Shown here: one piece after another, positions 43,783 to 52,764 of the stretch | How the letters are laid out: the number at the start of each line of letters is the position of its first letter | How positions within the stretch are numbered: the first letter of the stretch is position 1 | Source of the DNA: Clostridia bacterium | Lineage (GTDB): Bacteria > Bacillota > Clostridia > Caldicoprobacterales > Caldicoprobacteraceae | DNA: 64,000 nucleotides | Assembly: GCA_017577715.1 (NCBI GenBank) | Contig: PKRC01000006.1 | Coordinates: forward strand, 1 to 64,000 | Direction: 5' to 3' | Made by a program: the position numbers and the translations under genes | The notes under the pieces: model-generated | What the model was told of the DNA's origin: nothing | Database searches by the model: none | What the model saw: only the letters and a program-made list of their open reading frames with translations

Positions 43783-46200
43783 CTAATTTTCGCTTTCTTT
43801 ATCTTCCTTACCGAAATTGACCATGGTCAACGCATACTGACGGAGCTTGTTGTATACTTTTTCATGCAGCGTACCTTTCTCAAAAAATCCATCCTTCAGC
43901 TTCCTGCCCGCAGGGATTCCCATCAGTATCTCAATCCCCTCATCTATCGTTCTGATGGGATATATGTGAAACTTTCCTTCTCTCACCGCCTCAATTACCT
44001 CATCTTTGAGTACCAAATTCTTAATGTTTTGGTACGGTATTATAACCCCCTGTTCTCCCGTCAAGCCGCGGGCCTTACACAGCTCAAAAAATCCTTCTAC
44101 TTTATAGGTCACACCCCCTATAGGCTGTATCTCTCCTTTTTGATTGACAGATCCCGTAACGGCTATACCCTGTTTTATCGGCACTTCGGCCAAGCTTGAC
44201 AGTATGGCGTAAAGCTCGGCACTGGATGCGCTATCGCCCTCTATACCACTATAAAGCTGCTCGAAGGTTATATTGGCAGTAAGAGCCAGTGGAATTTCCT
44301 GTGCATATTGCTCTCCTATATAGGCGCTCAAAATCATGACCCCTTTGCTGTGGATACGGCCGCTCATAGCCACTTCCCTCTCAATATTTACAATGCCGCT
44401 GCGCCCCATAAAGGTAGTAGCCGTTATTTTGGTGGGCTTGCCAAACACATAATCACCCACGTTAATAACCGCCAGGCCATTTATCTGGCCTATGGCCTCG
44501 CCTTCGGTTTCCACCATAATGTCCTCATTTTTGAGCAGCTCCATAAGCTTCTCATCGTATTTGCTGGACCTGTATTCCTTCTCTTCGATGGCTTTTTTGA
44601 CTTCGTGGGATGTGACAATGCTTTTGCCGGCAATATCTGCCCAGGTATTGGCTTCAACGATTATCTCTATTATATCGCCAAACCGCGTAGTGAACTTCTC
44701 CTGATGTTCCACCAACCTCGAGGCGTAATCGGCTACCCTCAGCACTGCATCCCTAGTAAAGTGCCTTAAGTTCTCTCTACGGCAATAGCCGCTTATGAAC
44801 TTAGCCAGACCCAACAGATTTTCCTCATTGGCCTCCATTTCATCGTCGAAATCCACTTTAACCTTAAACAGCTTGGCAAAATCCTCATCCAGCTGATGGA
44901 GAAGCTGGAACAGCAGGTCACTGCCCACCAGCACTACCTTTATATCAACCGGAATAGGTTCGGGCTTCAACCCCGAAATGTTCAAAAGGCCCCATTGATC
45001 TCTCAGGCTTTCAATGGTAATAGATTTGGTCTTGAGAACCTTCTTCAGCCCTTCCCACATGAAGGGAACGCTTAAGACATCCTTAGCCTGAAGTATAAGA
45101 TAACCTCCGTTGGCCAGGTGTATGGCGCCGGGCTTGATCATCGTAAAATCGGTCACCATGGTCCCCAACTTGTTTTCATATTCCAGGCTACCGAAGAGCG
45201 CACTATACGAGGGATTATACTCGATGATGACAGGAGCACCTTCCCTGTCACTGTTGTCAACCAAAAGATTCACCTTGTACTTATGTTGCGCACCCTCGGC
45301 AGTACGCTTCAACGCACGAACAATGGGATTATCCTCTTCCGACGACTCGCCTTCTTTAAAATGGCTGATACTCTGCAGCACATCCTTCATGAGATCATCC
45401 AGATATTTCAAAATTTTAGGATGGTCAGCGTACTTTTTCTTCATGTCTTCAATGTGAATGCCTACGGCAAAGGTGCCTATGCGATTTTCTAGCTCATTTA
45501 CCTTCTTCTTTGCTTCTTTTTCCAACTCCCTTATTTTCTTTATTAATTCCACAGCCTGCAGCTGAATCTGTGTCAACCTTTCATTTATGCTCTTTTTTGT
45601 CTCCTCGTCCAGCTTGTTGTATTCCTCTTCCCCCAACGCCTGACCATCTATTATAGGAGTAAAGTATATACCAGCACTGGAAGTATTCACTTGAAACCCC
45701 TGCTGTTTTGCGTATTCGTTGAATTGATTAAACAATTCATTTCTCTTCTCCTGCATCTCCTTATAGATAAGCGCCTTTTCGTTCTCATACTCGTCTCCGC
45801 CAAAAGCCTTGGAGATCTCTGCCTTTAAATCTTCAATAAGCTCTTCTATATCATGCACAAATTCTTTTCCCTTGCCGGCTGGAAGCCTGATGGCAATGGG
45901 TTGGCTTGGATTTTCGAAATTATACACATAACACCAATCGTCCGGTACAGGCTGCTGTTTGGCAATTTGAGTTATATACTCTTTAGCATAGGTGGTTTTA
46001 CCGGTGCTGCTCACGCCACTTATAAATATGTTGTATCCCGGCGCCTTTATCCTAACGCCAAACTCCATAGCCCTTACGGCCCGCTCCTGCCCTATTATGC
46101 CCTGCAGTGGCTCCAATTCTTCGGTGGTTTCAAAGGGTAAGCATGAAGAAGGCCATTGTTTTTTCAGCTGCGTAGGTTCCAGCTCCTTCGGCCTATTCAT
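43783..46200 (-). CDS. Lon-like ATP-dependent protease (AAA_32/Lon_C family)
   Basis: An 805-aa protease of the Lon-related group without the classical Lon N-domain. Walker A GVSSTGKTTYAKEY is near residue 60, followed by a long coiled-coil insertion (about residues 150-260, rich in Glu/Lys), the rest of the AAA module (GGYLILQAKDVLSVPFMW; VVLVGSDLLFQLLHQLDEDF), and a C-terminal S16 peptidase domain with catalytic Ser in EGDSASSAE (about 657) and Lys in GGVTYKVEGF (about 700). It degrades proteins in the cytoplasm; specific substrates are not known. GGGAGA precedes the ATG. Confidence 0.92.
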   Translation of the reverse strand: MNRPKELEPTQLKKQWPSSCLPFETTEELEPLQGIIGQERAVRAMEFGVRIKAPGYNIFISGVSSTGKTTYAKEYITQIAKQQPVPDDWCYVYNFENPSQPIAIRLPAGKGKEFVHDIEELIEDLKAEISKAFGGDEYENEKALIYKEMQEKRNELFNQFNEYAKQQGFQVNTSSAGIYFTPIIDGQALGEEEYNKLDEETKKSINERLTQIQLQAVELIKKIRELEKEAKKKVNELENRIGTFAVGIHIEDMKKKYADHPKILKYLDDLMKDVLQSISHFKEGESSEEDNPIVRALKRTAEGAQHKYKVNLLVDNSDREGAPVIIEYNPSYSALFGSLEYENKLGTMVTDFTMIKPGAIHLANGGYLILQAKDVLSVPFMWEGLKKVLKTKSITIESLRDQWGLLNISGLKPEPIPVDIKVVLVGSDLLFQLLHQLDEDFAKLFKVKVDFDDEMEANEENLLGLAKFISGYCRRENLRHFTRDAVLRVADYASRLVEHQEKFTTRFGDIIEIIVEANTWADIAGKSIVTSHEVKKAIEEKEYRSSKYDEKLMELLKNEDIMVETEGEAIGQINGLAVINVGDYVFGKPTKITATTFMGRSGIVNIEREVAMSGRIHSKGVMILSAYIGEQYAQEIPLALTANITFEQLYSGIEGDSASSAELYAILSSLAEVPIKQGIAVTGSVNQKGEIQPIGGVTYKVEGFFELCKARGLTGEQGVIIPYQNIKNLVLKDEVIEAVREGKFHIYPIRTIDEGIEILMGIPAGRKLKDGFFEKGTLHEKVYNKLRQYALTMVNFGKEDKESEN

Positions 46201-46664
46201 AGCACCATCTCCCTAATGATGCTTATATTTTTTTATTAAACAGTATATTCAACAGTCAATCAATAGTGGTCAATAATAGTTTTCAACTGAATATACCATA
46301 TTATGTAAATATAAATGGCCAACTTGTATTGTGAAAGACTAGACGGATGACCTCCAAAAACCTATTAACCTGTCATATGTGTGTCAAAACTACCCATTAT
46401 GCATAATATTATGATAATCATTTTGTTTAAAAGAGGCAACAACCAATGTTATGTCATTACAATAGATATGTGCCCAGCTTCTATTAAAAGGTCGACATTG
46501 ACTACCGGAACTACTATCCTTCCTCACAGCCTGACAACAAACCAAGCACCATATTTTCGACTGCCGAGCCATCTGCCCGCCTTATCGGATATAACAGGCT
46601 AAATCATATATTGATTGGCTATATCCTTCTTCATTAGATGCGTTCAAACAACATCTAAAACCAA
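46201..46664. other. Intergenic region with a possible transposase relic
   Basis: About 460 nt between the protease and sortase genes. A plus-strand frame at 46381-46602 contains VITIDMCPASIK, which resembles the DM(S/C)PAFIKGV motif of ISL3-family transposases, but nothing else around it matches and no terminal repeats were found. Otherwise I see no gene or structured element. Confidence 0.3.
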
Positions 46665-46692
46665 AAAGAATACCCCTTAAGGGGTATTCTTT
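46665..46692 (-). terminator. Terminator of the sortase gene
   Basis: AAAGAATACCCC-TTAA-GGGGTATTCTTT forms a 12-bp perfect stem about 35 nt after the sortase stop; on the minus strand it runs into TTTTTGGTTTT. Confidence 0.85.
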
Positions 46693-46724
46693 GTTTGCAA
46701 TATGCTTTTGAAACACGGACGTTT

Positions 46725-47450
46725 TTAGACAGATGATTGGCTTTTCAATTTTCCCTTAACAATCAATCTATGAGTGGCCACCCTTATGGGCGTACACGTA
46801 ACCAAAGTAATGGTTGGCTCGGGCGTAGGATCCAGCACCCATACCTCGTGCGGCTCTACCACAAAAATATCGGTTACCTCATATACAAATTCACCTTTTG
46901 TGGTTTTTACCTTGATTTCATCCCCTACTTCTACTTCATCCAGTCTATTGAAAAACTCATTATAGGTATAGCTCCTATGTCCTGCTACAGCAAAGTTTCC
47001 CGCCTCTCCCGGCATAGCGGTACCTTCAAAATGGCCCACGGCTTTCTTTAGCGTCTTTTTATCAGTTCCCTCTGCCACAGCTACTTTAAGGTCTATTTTG
47101 GGTATCTCCATAATCCCAATAACATTTATCCCGTCAATTTCCAACAAAATATCATCGGTATGCTGTTCTATATTGATGCTATCAACATCATTATTCGCCT
47201 CTCCCTCGGCTGTACTCTCGGCCGTACTATCATTTGCCCCATCAGTTGTATTATTAACCTCACTAGCAATAACATCAACTCTCGTATTATTAGCACTTTT
47301 GTCGGCCTCATCTATTTTTTGCGCTATATTTTCAAATTGCTGTATAATTTTTCGCTGCGTATGTAGGGTATCATACCTGATATACAGTCCGTATATGATA
47401 ATACTCAAGCCAACAACAACTAAGATAGCCCCTAAAATGTGTATTTTCAT
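46725..47450 (-). CDS. Class D sortase
   Basis: A 241-aa membrane-anchored transpeptidase. An N-terminal membrane segment (ILGAILVVVGLSIIIYGLYI) is followed by an Asn/Asp/Glu/Ala-rich linker (about residues 55-105) and a sortase domain with IPKIDLKVAVAEGTDKKTLK, the catalytic His in FAVAGHRSYTYNEFF, the catalytic Cys in TLVTCTP and the Arg in RVATHRLIVKG. It would attach LPxTG-type proteins to the cell wall. No substrate with a sorting signal is encoded in the window. Confidence 0.92.
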   Translation of the reverse strand: MKIHILGAILVVVGLSIIIYGLYIRYDTLHTQRKIIQQFENIAQKIDEADKSANNTRVDVIASEVNNTTDGANDSTAESTAEGEANNDVDSINIEQHTDDILLEIDGINVIGIMEIPKIDLKVAVAEGTDKKTLKKAVGHFEGTAMPGEAGNFAVAGHRSYTYNEFFNRLDEVEVGDEIKVKTTKGEFVYEVTDIFVVEPHEVWVLDPTPEPTITLVTCTPIRVATHRLIVKGKLKSQSSV

Positions 47451-47746
47451 CTGGCTTTCCCTCTTTAAGTAGGAATGCTTATTTAATTGTATATCCCTTT
47501 TCTTACTGTAAATAATAACATATTGTCAAATACTTGTAAATTTTAGAACAACCTTGATTAAATAGCCTGCACAGTGGGGCTATAAGCAAAATTTATTCAT
47601 TACAATGATCTGTTTTTGGTGTCGAGCTCTCATTCATACGAATTCGTATGAATATGAAAATTATATTTTTCTTTAATCTATAGGAAGATTAAAGAGCATA
47701 ATAAAGCTTAAACTCCAATGGAATACTAATAATCGAGGTGATGGTG

Positions 47747-48634
47747 GTGCAAAAGCTTGGCCGTAAAATTCTGGTACTCATATTGGCGATAACGTTAGTG
47801 CTATTAACTTCGACATCATGCTCGCGGATCTTTAAACAAAACGATGACCAACAGCAAGGTCAAAAGGGGCAACAGCAGGAGAAAAAAGACCCACCCTCTG
47901 CCCTTACCCAAATGGAAAAAGAAACCGACAACATGATCCAGCAAATTCAAAAGATAAGGGACCAGCGTGCTAAAATGATAGGACAGCAAATCGGTACATC
48001 TCAAAAGCAAAATGATGGAAATAAACCCCAGCCCAAACAACAAAGCTCCAGTCAAGCTGATCAAAAACAAGATAAAGAAAAGCAGGACCAACAGCAAGAG
48101 AGCCAAACTCAAGGCATGCAGCAGAACCAAATAAAGTGGCAAAACTTTGAAAAGACAATCAAAGCTCTGAATGAGCTTTGGAATAAATACGAGCCACAGG
48201 CAAAAAAGGACGGCGCTCCTGATACGTTAATCTCCCAGTTTGAAAAGCAGCTCAATATGCTCACCAGTAGCATTATGGCGCACGACGAAGAAAAAACGCT
48301 GATGGACGCCAATGAACTATACCAGTATTATTCACAATTTTTTAATCTGTACAAACATCAGGCTCCTCCCGAGATCAAGGAGATTAAGTATTATGTGCAG
48401 GAAATCTTGATCAATGCAGAGGCTGGCAAATGGGAGGAAACTGCCACCTTGCTGATGAGTATGGAGAAGGCATGGCAAACTGCCAAATCCCGCATGGAAA
48501 AGCCCGACCACGAGCTCAATGCGAAAATTGATCACGCAATGGAGGATTTCTCGGAAGTAGTCCAGCAAAAGGACCTTCAACTGGTAAAAATAAAGGGAGA
48601 AATACTGCTTAAAAATGTGGAAGAGATTAAATAA
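47747..48634 (+). CDS. Gln/Lys-rich predicted lipoprotein, function unknown
   Basis: A 295-aa protein with a lipoprotein signal peptide (KILVLILAITLVLLTSTSCS), a low-complexity Gln/Lys/Asp-rich linker (about residues 25-125, with QQQGQKGQQQEKKD) and a helical C-terminal domain of about 160 residues (KTIKALNELWNKYEPQAKKD; LYQYYSQFFNLYKHQAPPEI). I do not recognise the family; helical lipoproteins of this kind are common in Clostridia. The start is uncertain among ATG 47741, GTG 47744 and GTG 47747; spacing to GAGG favours 47747. Confidence 0.75.
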   Translation: MQKLGRKILVLILAITLVLLTSTSCSRIFKQNDDQQQGQKGQQQEKKDPPSALTQMEKETDNMIQQIQKIRDQRAKMIGQQIGTSQKQNDGNKPQPKQQSSSQADQKQDKEKQDQQQESQTQGMQQNQIKWQNFEKTIKALNELWNKYEPQAKKDGAPDTLISQFEKQLNMLTSSIMAHDEEKTLMDANELYQYYSQFFNLYKHQAPPEIKEIKYYVQEILINAEAGKWEETATLLMSMEKAWQTAKSRMEKPDHELNAKIDHAMEDFSEVVQQKDLQLVKIKGEILLKNVEEIK

Positions 48635-48656
48635 AGGCATGCCTGTAACTTATAGC

Positions 48657-49220
48657 TTACAGTTCCCAGAGCTCCACCTTGCTGGTGGATACGGCCATCG
48701 CACCTGCTCCTAAAGCCTGTATGATGTCCTGTTTACTGGTGATCATTCCCCCTGCTATAACAGGCTGAGGGATCTTCTGCTTAAGGTCAGCGATGGCTTT
48801 GGGAACGATACCTGGCATCACTTCCACAAAGTCTGGATCATAGCTTTGAACCATCTTAATCCCGCTTTCGAAAGACCTGGAATCCACCAAAAACAACCGC
48901 TGCACAGTAACCAGCCCTATTTCCTTCCCATACTTCAATAAATTGTTCCGCGTGGACAGTATCCCATCAGCTTGTATCTTATACCGAAGATATTCAACTG
49001 CAGCTAAATCCTTGCCCAATCCATCAATTAGATCTATGTGAACAAAAACCTTCTTTCCTCTATCTTTTAGCTCATTGACGATATCCTGAAGGGTCAGTAT
49101 GCTGCCCGACAGCAGAAAAACCACATTGACGCTTGAACATAATGCTTGCTGCAGCAACTCGACATGAGGCAGTGCTGCTATGATAGGATTGGCTTCAAGG
49201 CACTCAACAATGCTCTTCAT
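48657..49220 (-). CDS. glpP: Glycerol-uptake operon antiterminator GlpP-like
   Basis: A 187-aa TIM-barrel protein of the GlpP family: SVNVVFLLSGSILTLQDIVN, KVFVHIDLIDGLGKDLAAVE, YKIQADGILSTRNNLLKYGK, RLFLVDSRSFESGIKMV, VEVMPGIVPKAIADL and PVIAGGMITSKQDIIQALGA. In Bacillus GlpP binds glycerol-3-phosphate and the leader of glp mRNA to prevent termination. No glp genes are adjacent here, so any target must be elsewhere. Confidence 0.88.
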   Translation of the reverse strand: MKSIVECLEANPIIAALPHVELLQQALCSSVNVVFLLSGSILTLQDIVNELKDRGKKVFVHIDLIDGLGKDLAAVEYLRYKIQADGILSTRNNLLKYGKEIGLVTVQRLFLVDSRSFESGIKMVQSYDPDFVEVMPGIVPKAIADLKQKIPQPVIAGGMITSKQDIIQALGAGAMAVSTSKVELWEL

Positions 49221-49402
49221 TCCATTTTCTCCTCGTTTTAGGATTATAAAGCTTTACAACAGAATGCCTACATCTTCCATACCATTTAACTTGTCTGGGC
49301 TACATAAAGACCGACCCACAGCCCCTTGACTGTAATTCATACTTGTCAGGTTCATTATACCACAAAAAATGCCCCATCAACAACGAGGAAATCTCACAAT
49401 AG

Positions 49403-49440
49403 AAAAGGCTGCACAGCTACTACAGCTGTACAGCCTTTTC
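49403..49440 (-). terminator. Terminator of the tRNA-Gln/tRNA-Glu transcript
   Basis: AAAAGGCTG-C-ACAGCT and AGCTGT-A-CAGCCTTTT form a long stem 12 nt after the tRNA-Glu 3' end on the minus strand, running into CTTTTCTATTG. Confidence 0.85.
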
Positions 49441-49452
49441 AACTACTCAAGA

Positions 49453-49528
49453 TGGTAGCCCCTAGGGGAATCGAACCCCTGTTTCCGCCGTGAGAGGGCG
49501 GCGTCCTAGGCCACTAGACGAAGGAGCC
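49453..49528 (-). tRNA. tRNA-Glu (anticodon CTC)
   Basis: The minus strand folds as a tRNA with acceptor GGCTCCT/AGGGGCT, anticodon stem CCGCC/GGCGG with loop CTCTCAC (anticodon CTC), T arm AGGGGTTCGATTCCCCT and encoded CCA. It is co-transcribed with the next tRNA, 5 nt away. Confidence 0.93.
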
Positions 49529-49533
49529 AAATA

Positions 49534-49607
49534 TGGCTGCGGAACTAGGATTCGAACCTAGACTTTGTGATCCAGAGTCACACGTGCTACCGTTACACCA
49601 TTCCGCA
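49534..49607 (-). tRNA. tRNA-Gln (anticodon CTG)
   Basis: The minus strand folds with acceptor TGCGGAA/TTCCGCA, anticodon stem TGTGA/TCACA and loop CTCTGGA (anticodon CTG), T arm CTAGGTTCGAATCCTAG and encoded CCA. Confidence 0.94.
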
Positions 49608-49716
49608 ACGTTACCTATTTATCAACTCGCGGGATAAATTATACCATATTCCCACAGAATGTCAAGGGCTTTTTAATCCCTTTTTTGTTTTTCTAAGAAC
49701 AGCGCAACTTAAATAC

Positions 49717-49743
49717 ATAAGCCCTCAATAATTTGAGGGCTTA
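49717..49743 (-). terminator. Terminator hairpin after 6S RNA
   Basis: ATAAGCCCTCAA and TTGAGGGCTTAT form a 12-bp stem at the 3' end of the 6S RNA gene; only a weak T-rich tail (TGTATTT) follows. Confidence 0.65.
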
Positions 49744-49928
49744 TACCCATCCCACGATGCCGCCTCTCTACGATTTTACAACCCGCTTCTCAGCAGGTGG
49801 GTGTCCTGTTGACTGCCTCTGCCTTCCATTCTATGATGGCCTGGCATCGAACAGCCAAACTCCGGACTCCCATATTATCTCCGTGGGTTAAAACCGGTAG
49901 AGATTCTCGCACACCGCAGGATGAGTAT
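49744..49928 (-). ncRNA. ssrS: 6S RNA
   Basis: The minus-strand sequence begins CTCATCCTGCGGTGTGCGAG and ends GGCGGCATCGTGGGATGGGT; the ends pair (ACTCATCC/GGATGGGT) to form the closing stem. The interior has TTTTAACCCACGGAGA, TGGGAGTCCGGAGT, GCCAGGCC, GGAAGGCAGAGGCAG and CACCCACCTGCTGAGAAGCG, typical blocks of clostridial 6S RNAs, on either side of a central bubble. 6S RNA binds sigma-A RNA polymerase in stationary phase. The 5' end is approximate. From 49930 to 50125 I see nothing else. Confidence 0.8.
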
Positions 49929-50125
49929 CAACCATCCAATCGCATTTATATAGTAATATAAATCGCGCATATTTTCAATGCACAATATTAACCAAATAGC
50001 ATAAAAAACTTTTAATTAAATCCTATAGAACCAGCCAAATCTCTATATTGCTGACTTTTTCTTGCAATAAATCTCGTTATAACATAAAAAGCCCTTTCCC
50101 GATATGCCCTATATTTTAGGTCACG

Positions 50126-50380
50126 TCAAAAAAATCTCGGATAAACGGCTTTATGTTTCCACCTATTACACCTTTCACAATAATATAGATGGACGCATAG
50201 ATGATCTCCCATCACTATGCCATTATTCATATCATAAGCGAAGGTTTCCCTATCGACATAAGGGCTGTAAGGACCCTTGTAATCCTCCATCTTTCCCTGT
50301 TCAACCATGGGCCCTCCGCACCTGTCGCACAGCTCATATGCAATTATCAAGCCATTACATAGAGGGCAAACCAGATCCAT
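50126..50380 (-). CDS. Small zinc-ribbon protein, function unknown
   Basis: An 84-aa protein with two CxxC pairs at the N-terminus (CPLCNGLIIAYELCDRCGGP) and a third pair near the C-terminus (YYCERCNRW), so it probably binds zinc. A conserved-looking central stretch (DRETFAYDMNNGIVMGDHLC) carries further Cys and His. It follows the activase cluster by 11 nt and is probably in the same transcript. I do not recognise the family. Confidence 0.65.
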   Translation of the reverse strand: MDLVCPLCNGLIIAYELCDRCGGPMVEQGKMEDYKGPYSPYVDRETFAYDMNNGIVMGDHLCVHLYYCERCNRWKHKAVYPRFF

Positions 50381-50391
50381 ATCTCTCTTCC

Positions 50392-50592
50392 TCAGGTTTG
50401 GTCAATGCCGGTCAACACTTCATCGAATATTACGCATCTGCCGTTGTTCCAATGTATGCACCCGTCACAGCTCACAATTGACTCCTGTTCAGCTATGTTG
50501 TCGCTCAACGCTGCCATACGAGAACGATATTCAGGACATACCGATGCCACGTACCTCTTCTGTTCCATGCTAGGCGATTCCCGTCTTTCCAT
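50392..50592 (-). CDS. Small Cys-containing protein, function unknown
   Basis: A 66-aa product from the ATG at 50592, with GAGG a few nt upstream and GGAGG further up. It has CDGCIHWNNGRCVIFDEVL near the C-terminus, three cysteines in a spacing that could hold a metal or Fe-S cluster. It sits between the activase gene and the zinc-ribbon gene, close enough for one operon. The frame open upstream to 50697 overlaps the activase end and lacks a ribosome site. Confidence 0.6.
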   Translation of the reverse strand: MERRESPSMEQKRYVASVCPEYRSRMAALSDNIAEQESIVSCDGCIHWNNGRCVIFDEVLTGIDQT

Positions 50593-50681
50593 GACCTCAC
50601 ATCCTCCCTCGTTTAACCTTATCCATAACTTATTATCCCTCTCCAAAGATGGAATATTCAATTTTAGTGGAATATTCAATT

Positions 50682-51680
50682 TTATATGACGGCACATGCC
50701 TTTTCCGCCGTCCTATTGCTCCTTGACCACCTACCACACCGACCACCCCATCTGGCTGCTATACTGTCTCCTGCCATAAGCTCCACTATTTCGCAATAAT
50801 TGGCACATCCGCTGCATTCAAAGCTTCGGGAGGTAAATTCCTCTTTAACTATCGTTTCAAAGCCTTTAAATTTTGTCTTACGCCCTCCACTCGCATAGTC
50901 CTTGGCAAGGATAGCAGCCCCCAACGCGCCCATGACGTCGTAGTGTTCTGGAACCGTTATTTCGCATCCTAAGGCATCCTCGAACGCCTTACGTATCCCC
51001 ACATTTGCCGCAACGCCACCCTGAAAAACTACTCTGGGGAGGATTTCCTTACCCTTGCCCACGTTGTTGAGATAATTCCTTACCAGAGCCTCGCACAGCC
51101 CCCTTATGATATCCTCGCAGCTACATCCCATCTGCTGCTTGTGTATCATATCGGATTCCGCAAATACCGCGCACCGTCCAGCAATCCTAACCGGCGATTT
51201 GGATTTAAGCGCCAGCTCTCCGAATTTCTCAATGGGTATGTTCAAGCGAGAGGCCTGCCTGTCAAGAAACGAACCAGTACCGGCTGCGCATACCGTGTTC
51301 ATGGCAAAATCCGAAACCACCCCATTCCTGAGGATTATTATCTTGGAGTCCTGACCCCCTATCTCTATAACGGTTCTGGCATCGGGCACAAAGGTCAAAG
51401 CAGCAATGCCGTGAGCGGTTATCTCGTTCTTTACCACGTCTGCTCCCACCACCACCGCCGCCAGTTCCCTACCGCTACCGGTGGTACCAACTCCCTTTAC
51501 CTCCACATCATGTGGAAGCATTGAAGCCATATTTGCCATAGTCTCCTTCAAAATTTGTATGGGCTTTCCTTCGGTGCGCACGTATATCTTGCCCAGCAAG
51601 TTGTTTTCCTGATCTATGGCAACGACGTTGATGCTGACCGACCCAACATCAACCCCTAAAAATGCTTTCTTGGTATTCAT
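50682..51680 (-). CDS. CoA-substrate-specific enzyme activase (HgdC/FldI-type ATPase)
   Basis: A 332-aa ASKHA-fold ATPase of the 2-hydroxyglutaryl-CoA dehydratase activator family: KAFLGVDVGSVSINVVAIDQ (phosphate 1), GVGTTGSGRELAAVVVGADV, VIEIGGQDSKIIILRNGVVS, NTVCAAGTGSFLDRQASRLN, RCAVFAESDMIHKQQMGCSC and VFQGGVAANVGIRKAFEDAL. The family binds a bridging 4Fe-4S cluster through two cysteines and uses ATP to inject an electron into a dehydratase. The ATG at 51680 follows GGAGG by 10 nt. It overlaps the upstream gene by 32 nt. Confidence 0.92.
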   Translation of the reverse strand: MNTKKAFLGVDVGSVSINVVAIDQENNLLGKIYVRTEGKPIQILKETMANMASMLPHDVEVKGVGTTGSGRELAAVVVGADVVKNEITAHGIAALTFVPDARTVIEIGGQDSKIIILRNGVVSDFAMNTVCAAGTGSFLDRQASRLNIPIEKFGELALKSKSPVRIAGRCAVFAESDMIHKQQMGCSCEDIIRGLCEALVRNYLNNVGKGKEILPRVVFQGGVAANVGIRKAFEDALGCEITVPEHYDVMGALGAAILAKDYASGGRKTKFKGFETIVKEEFTSRSFECSGCANYCEIVELMAGDSIAARWGGRCGRWSRSNRTAEKACAVI

Positions 51681-52764
51681 CGGCTCTTCTCCTCCTTTTT
51701 TGCTCCAGCAGATCCACAAACGCCTCTAACCTGGTAAAATATCCAGCTTCGCCCGTCATCTCGTCCACCACAAGGGTCATTATAGGCGTACCATAATCTT
51801 GGGAAACCTTGGGCAATATGCTTTCAGCCACAATTTCAGGCATACAGCCAAAGGGCATTATCTGGATTATCCCGTCCAAGCCGCATTCGGAATAGTATAC
51901 GCTATTGGCTATAGTCTGCCAGGCATGCCCCCCAACGCATAGGTTCAAGTAGGGTGCAGCCTTTTTCAATATCCTCTTATGCCTAACCCTGTGTTTGATA
52001 TCCAGAGAGAGGTGGACCTTCACCCATTCATTTAGGGTAAGGCTCCTGCACACCTCCACTCCCATATAGCCAAGCTTTCTTTCAATGTTGAGGTTGACAT
52101 ATGGTTCTATAAGGGTATATATCTCTCCAACCAGGCCTATTTTTAGAGGCCATATCTCGGGGTTTTCCTCTACCTGGCTCAATATTACCTTATATTTTCT
52201 AATAGTTTCCAGTATTTCACGGGTACCATGCTTGCCCATCACTTCCCGTTCAAAGCGGTACAGCTTGCTATCGGTATCTCCTCTACTTGCTTCCCTAGCC
52301 CTCTTCTTCAAGGCTATATCCAGCATCTCATCAGCCTCTTTTACGATAGTCGATGCTCTATTGAATGCTTGCGCTATACTTGCCCATGAGTTTTTGCCGG
52401 CAAGTCTTCTGATCCTATCTATGAATGCCTTATAGTCGGAATTGGGAGGATCGAATATGATCATGTCCACGTCATAACCTAGGTCATTTAGGATTTCCTT
52501 CTGTACCACTCCATAATAGCCAAACCTACAAGGGCCACAGCTTCCGGTTATTATTATGGTATCGGCTCCCTTTTCTATGCTTTCAATATAATTCCCTATG
52601 TTGATCTTGAGTGGCAAGCAGGCCATCTCTGGCGAAAGCTTGGTCCCTATCTCCAAAGTCTTTTGTGTGATGGGCGGCGGCACTACCACTTCTATGCCAA
52701 GGTCGTCAAGCAACCCCTTAATGGCCAAGTACGCTTGTCCCATGTGGGGAAATGTGACCTTCAC
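51649..52764 (-). CDS. 2-hydroxyacyl-CoA dehydratase (HgdB/DUF2229)-related protein
   Basis: A 371-aa protein: KVTFPHMGQAYLAIKGLLDD, KLSPEMACLPLKINIGNYIE (with a conserved Cys), TIIITGSCGPCRFGYYGVVQ (Cys-x-x-Cys), LNLCVGGHAWQTIANSVYYS and GIIQIMPFGCMPEIVAESIL. These cysteines are those that hold the Fe-S cluster in the HgdB/DUF2229 superfamily. The gene starts with GTG 7 nt after GGAGG, overlaps the upstream paralogue by 47 nt and the activase by 32 nt. In other bacteria these modules are fused in one large protein. The substrate is not known. Confidence 0.85.
   Translation of the reverse strand: MKVTFPHMGQAYLAIKGLLDDLGIEVVVPPPITQKTLEIGTKLSPEMACLPLKINIGNYIESIEKGADTIIITGSCGPCRFGYYGVVQKEILNDLGYDVDMIIFDPPNSDYKAFIDRIRRLAGKNSWASIAQAFNRASTIVKEADEMLDIALKKRAREASRGDTDSKLYRFEREVMGKHGTREILETIRKYKVILSQVEENPEIWPLKIGLVGEIYTLIEPYVNLNIERKLGYMGVEVCRSLTLNEWVKVHLSLDIKHRVRHKRILKKAAPYLNLCVGGHAWQTIANSVYYSECGLDGIIQIMPFGCMPEIVAESILPKVSQDYGTPIMTLVVDEMTGEAGYFTRLEAFVDLLEQKRRRRADEYQESIFRG

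Noticed and set aside
47816..48142. A hydrophobic minus-strand frame opposite the Gln/Lys-rich lipoprotein
   Set aside because: Leu-rich translation is the complement of Gln/Lys-rich codons; the plus-strand gene has a signal peptide and ribosome site.
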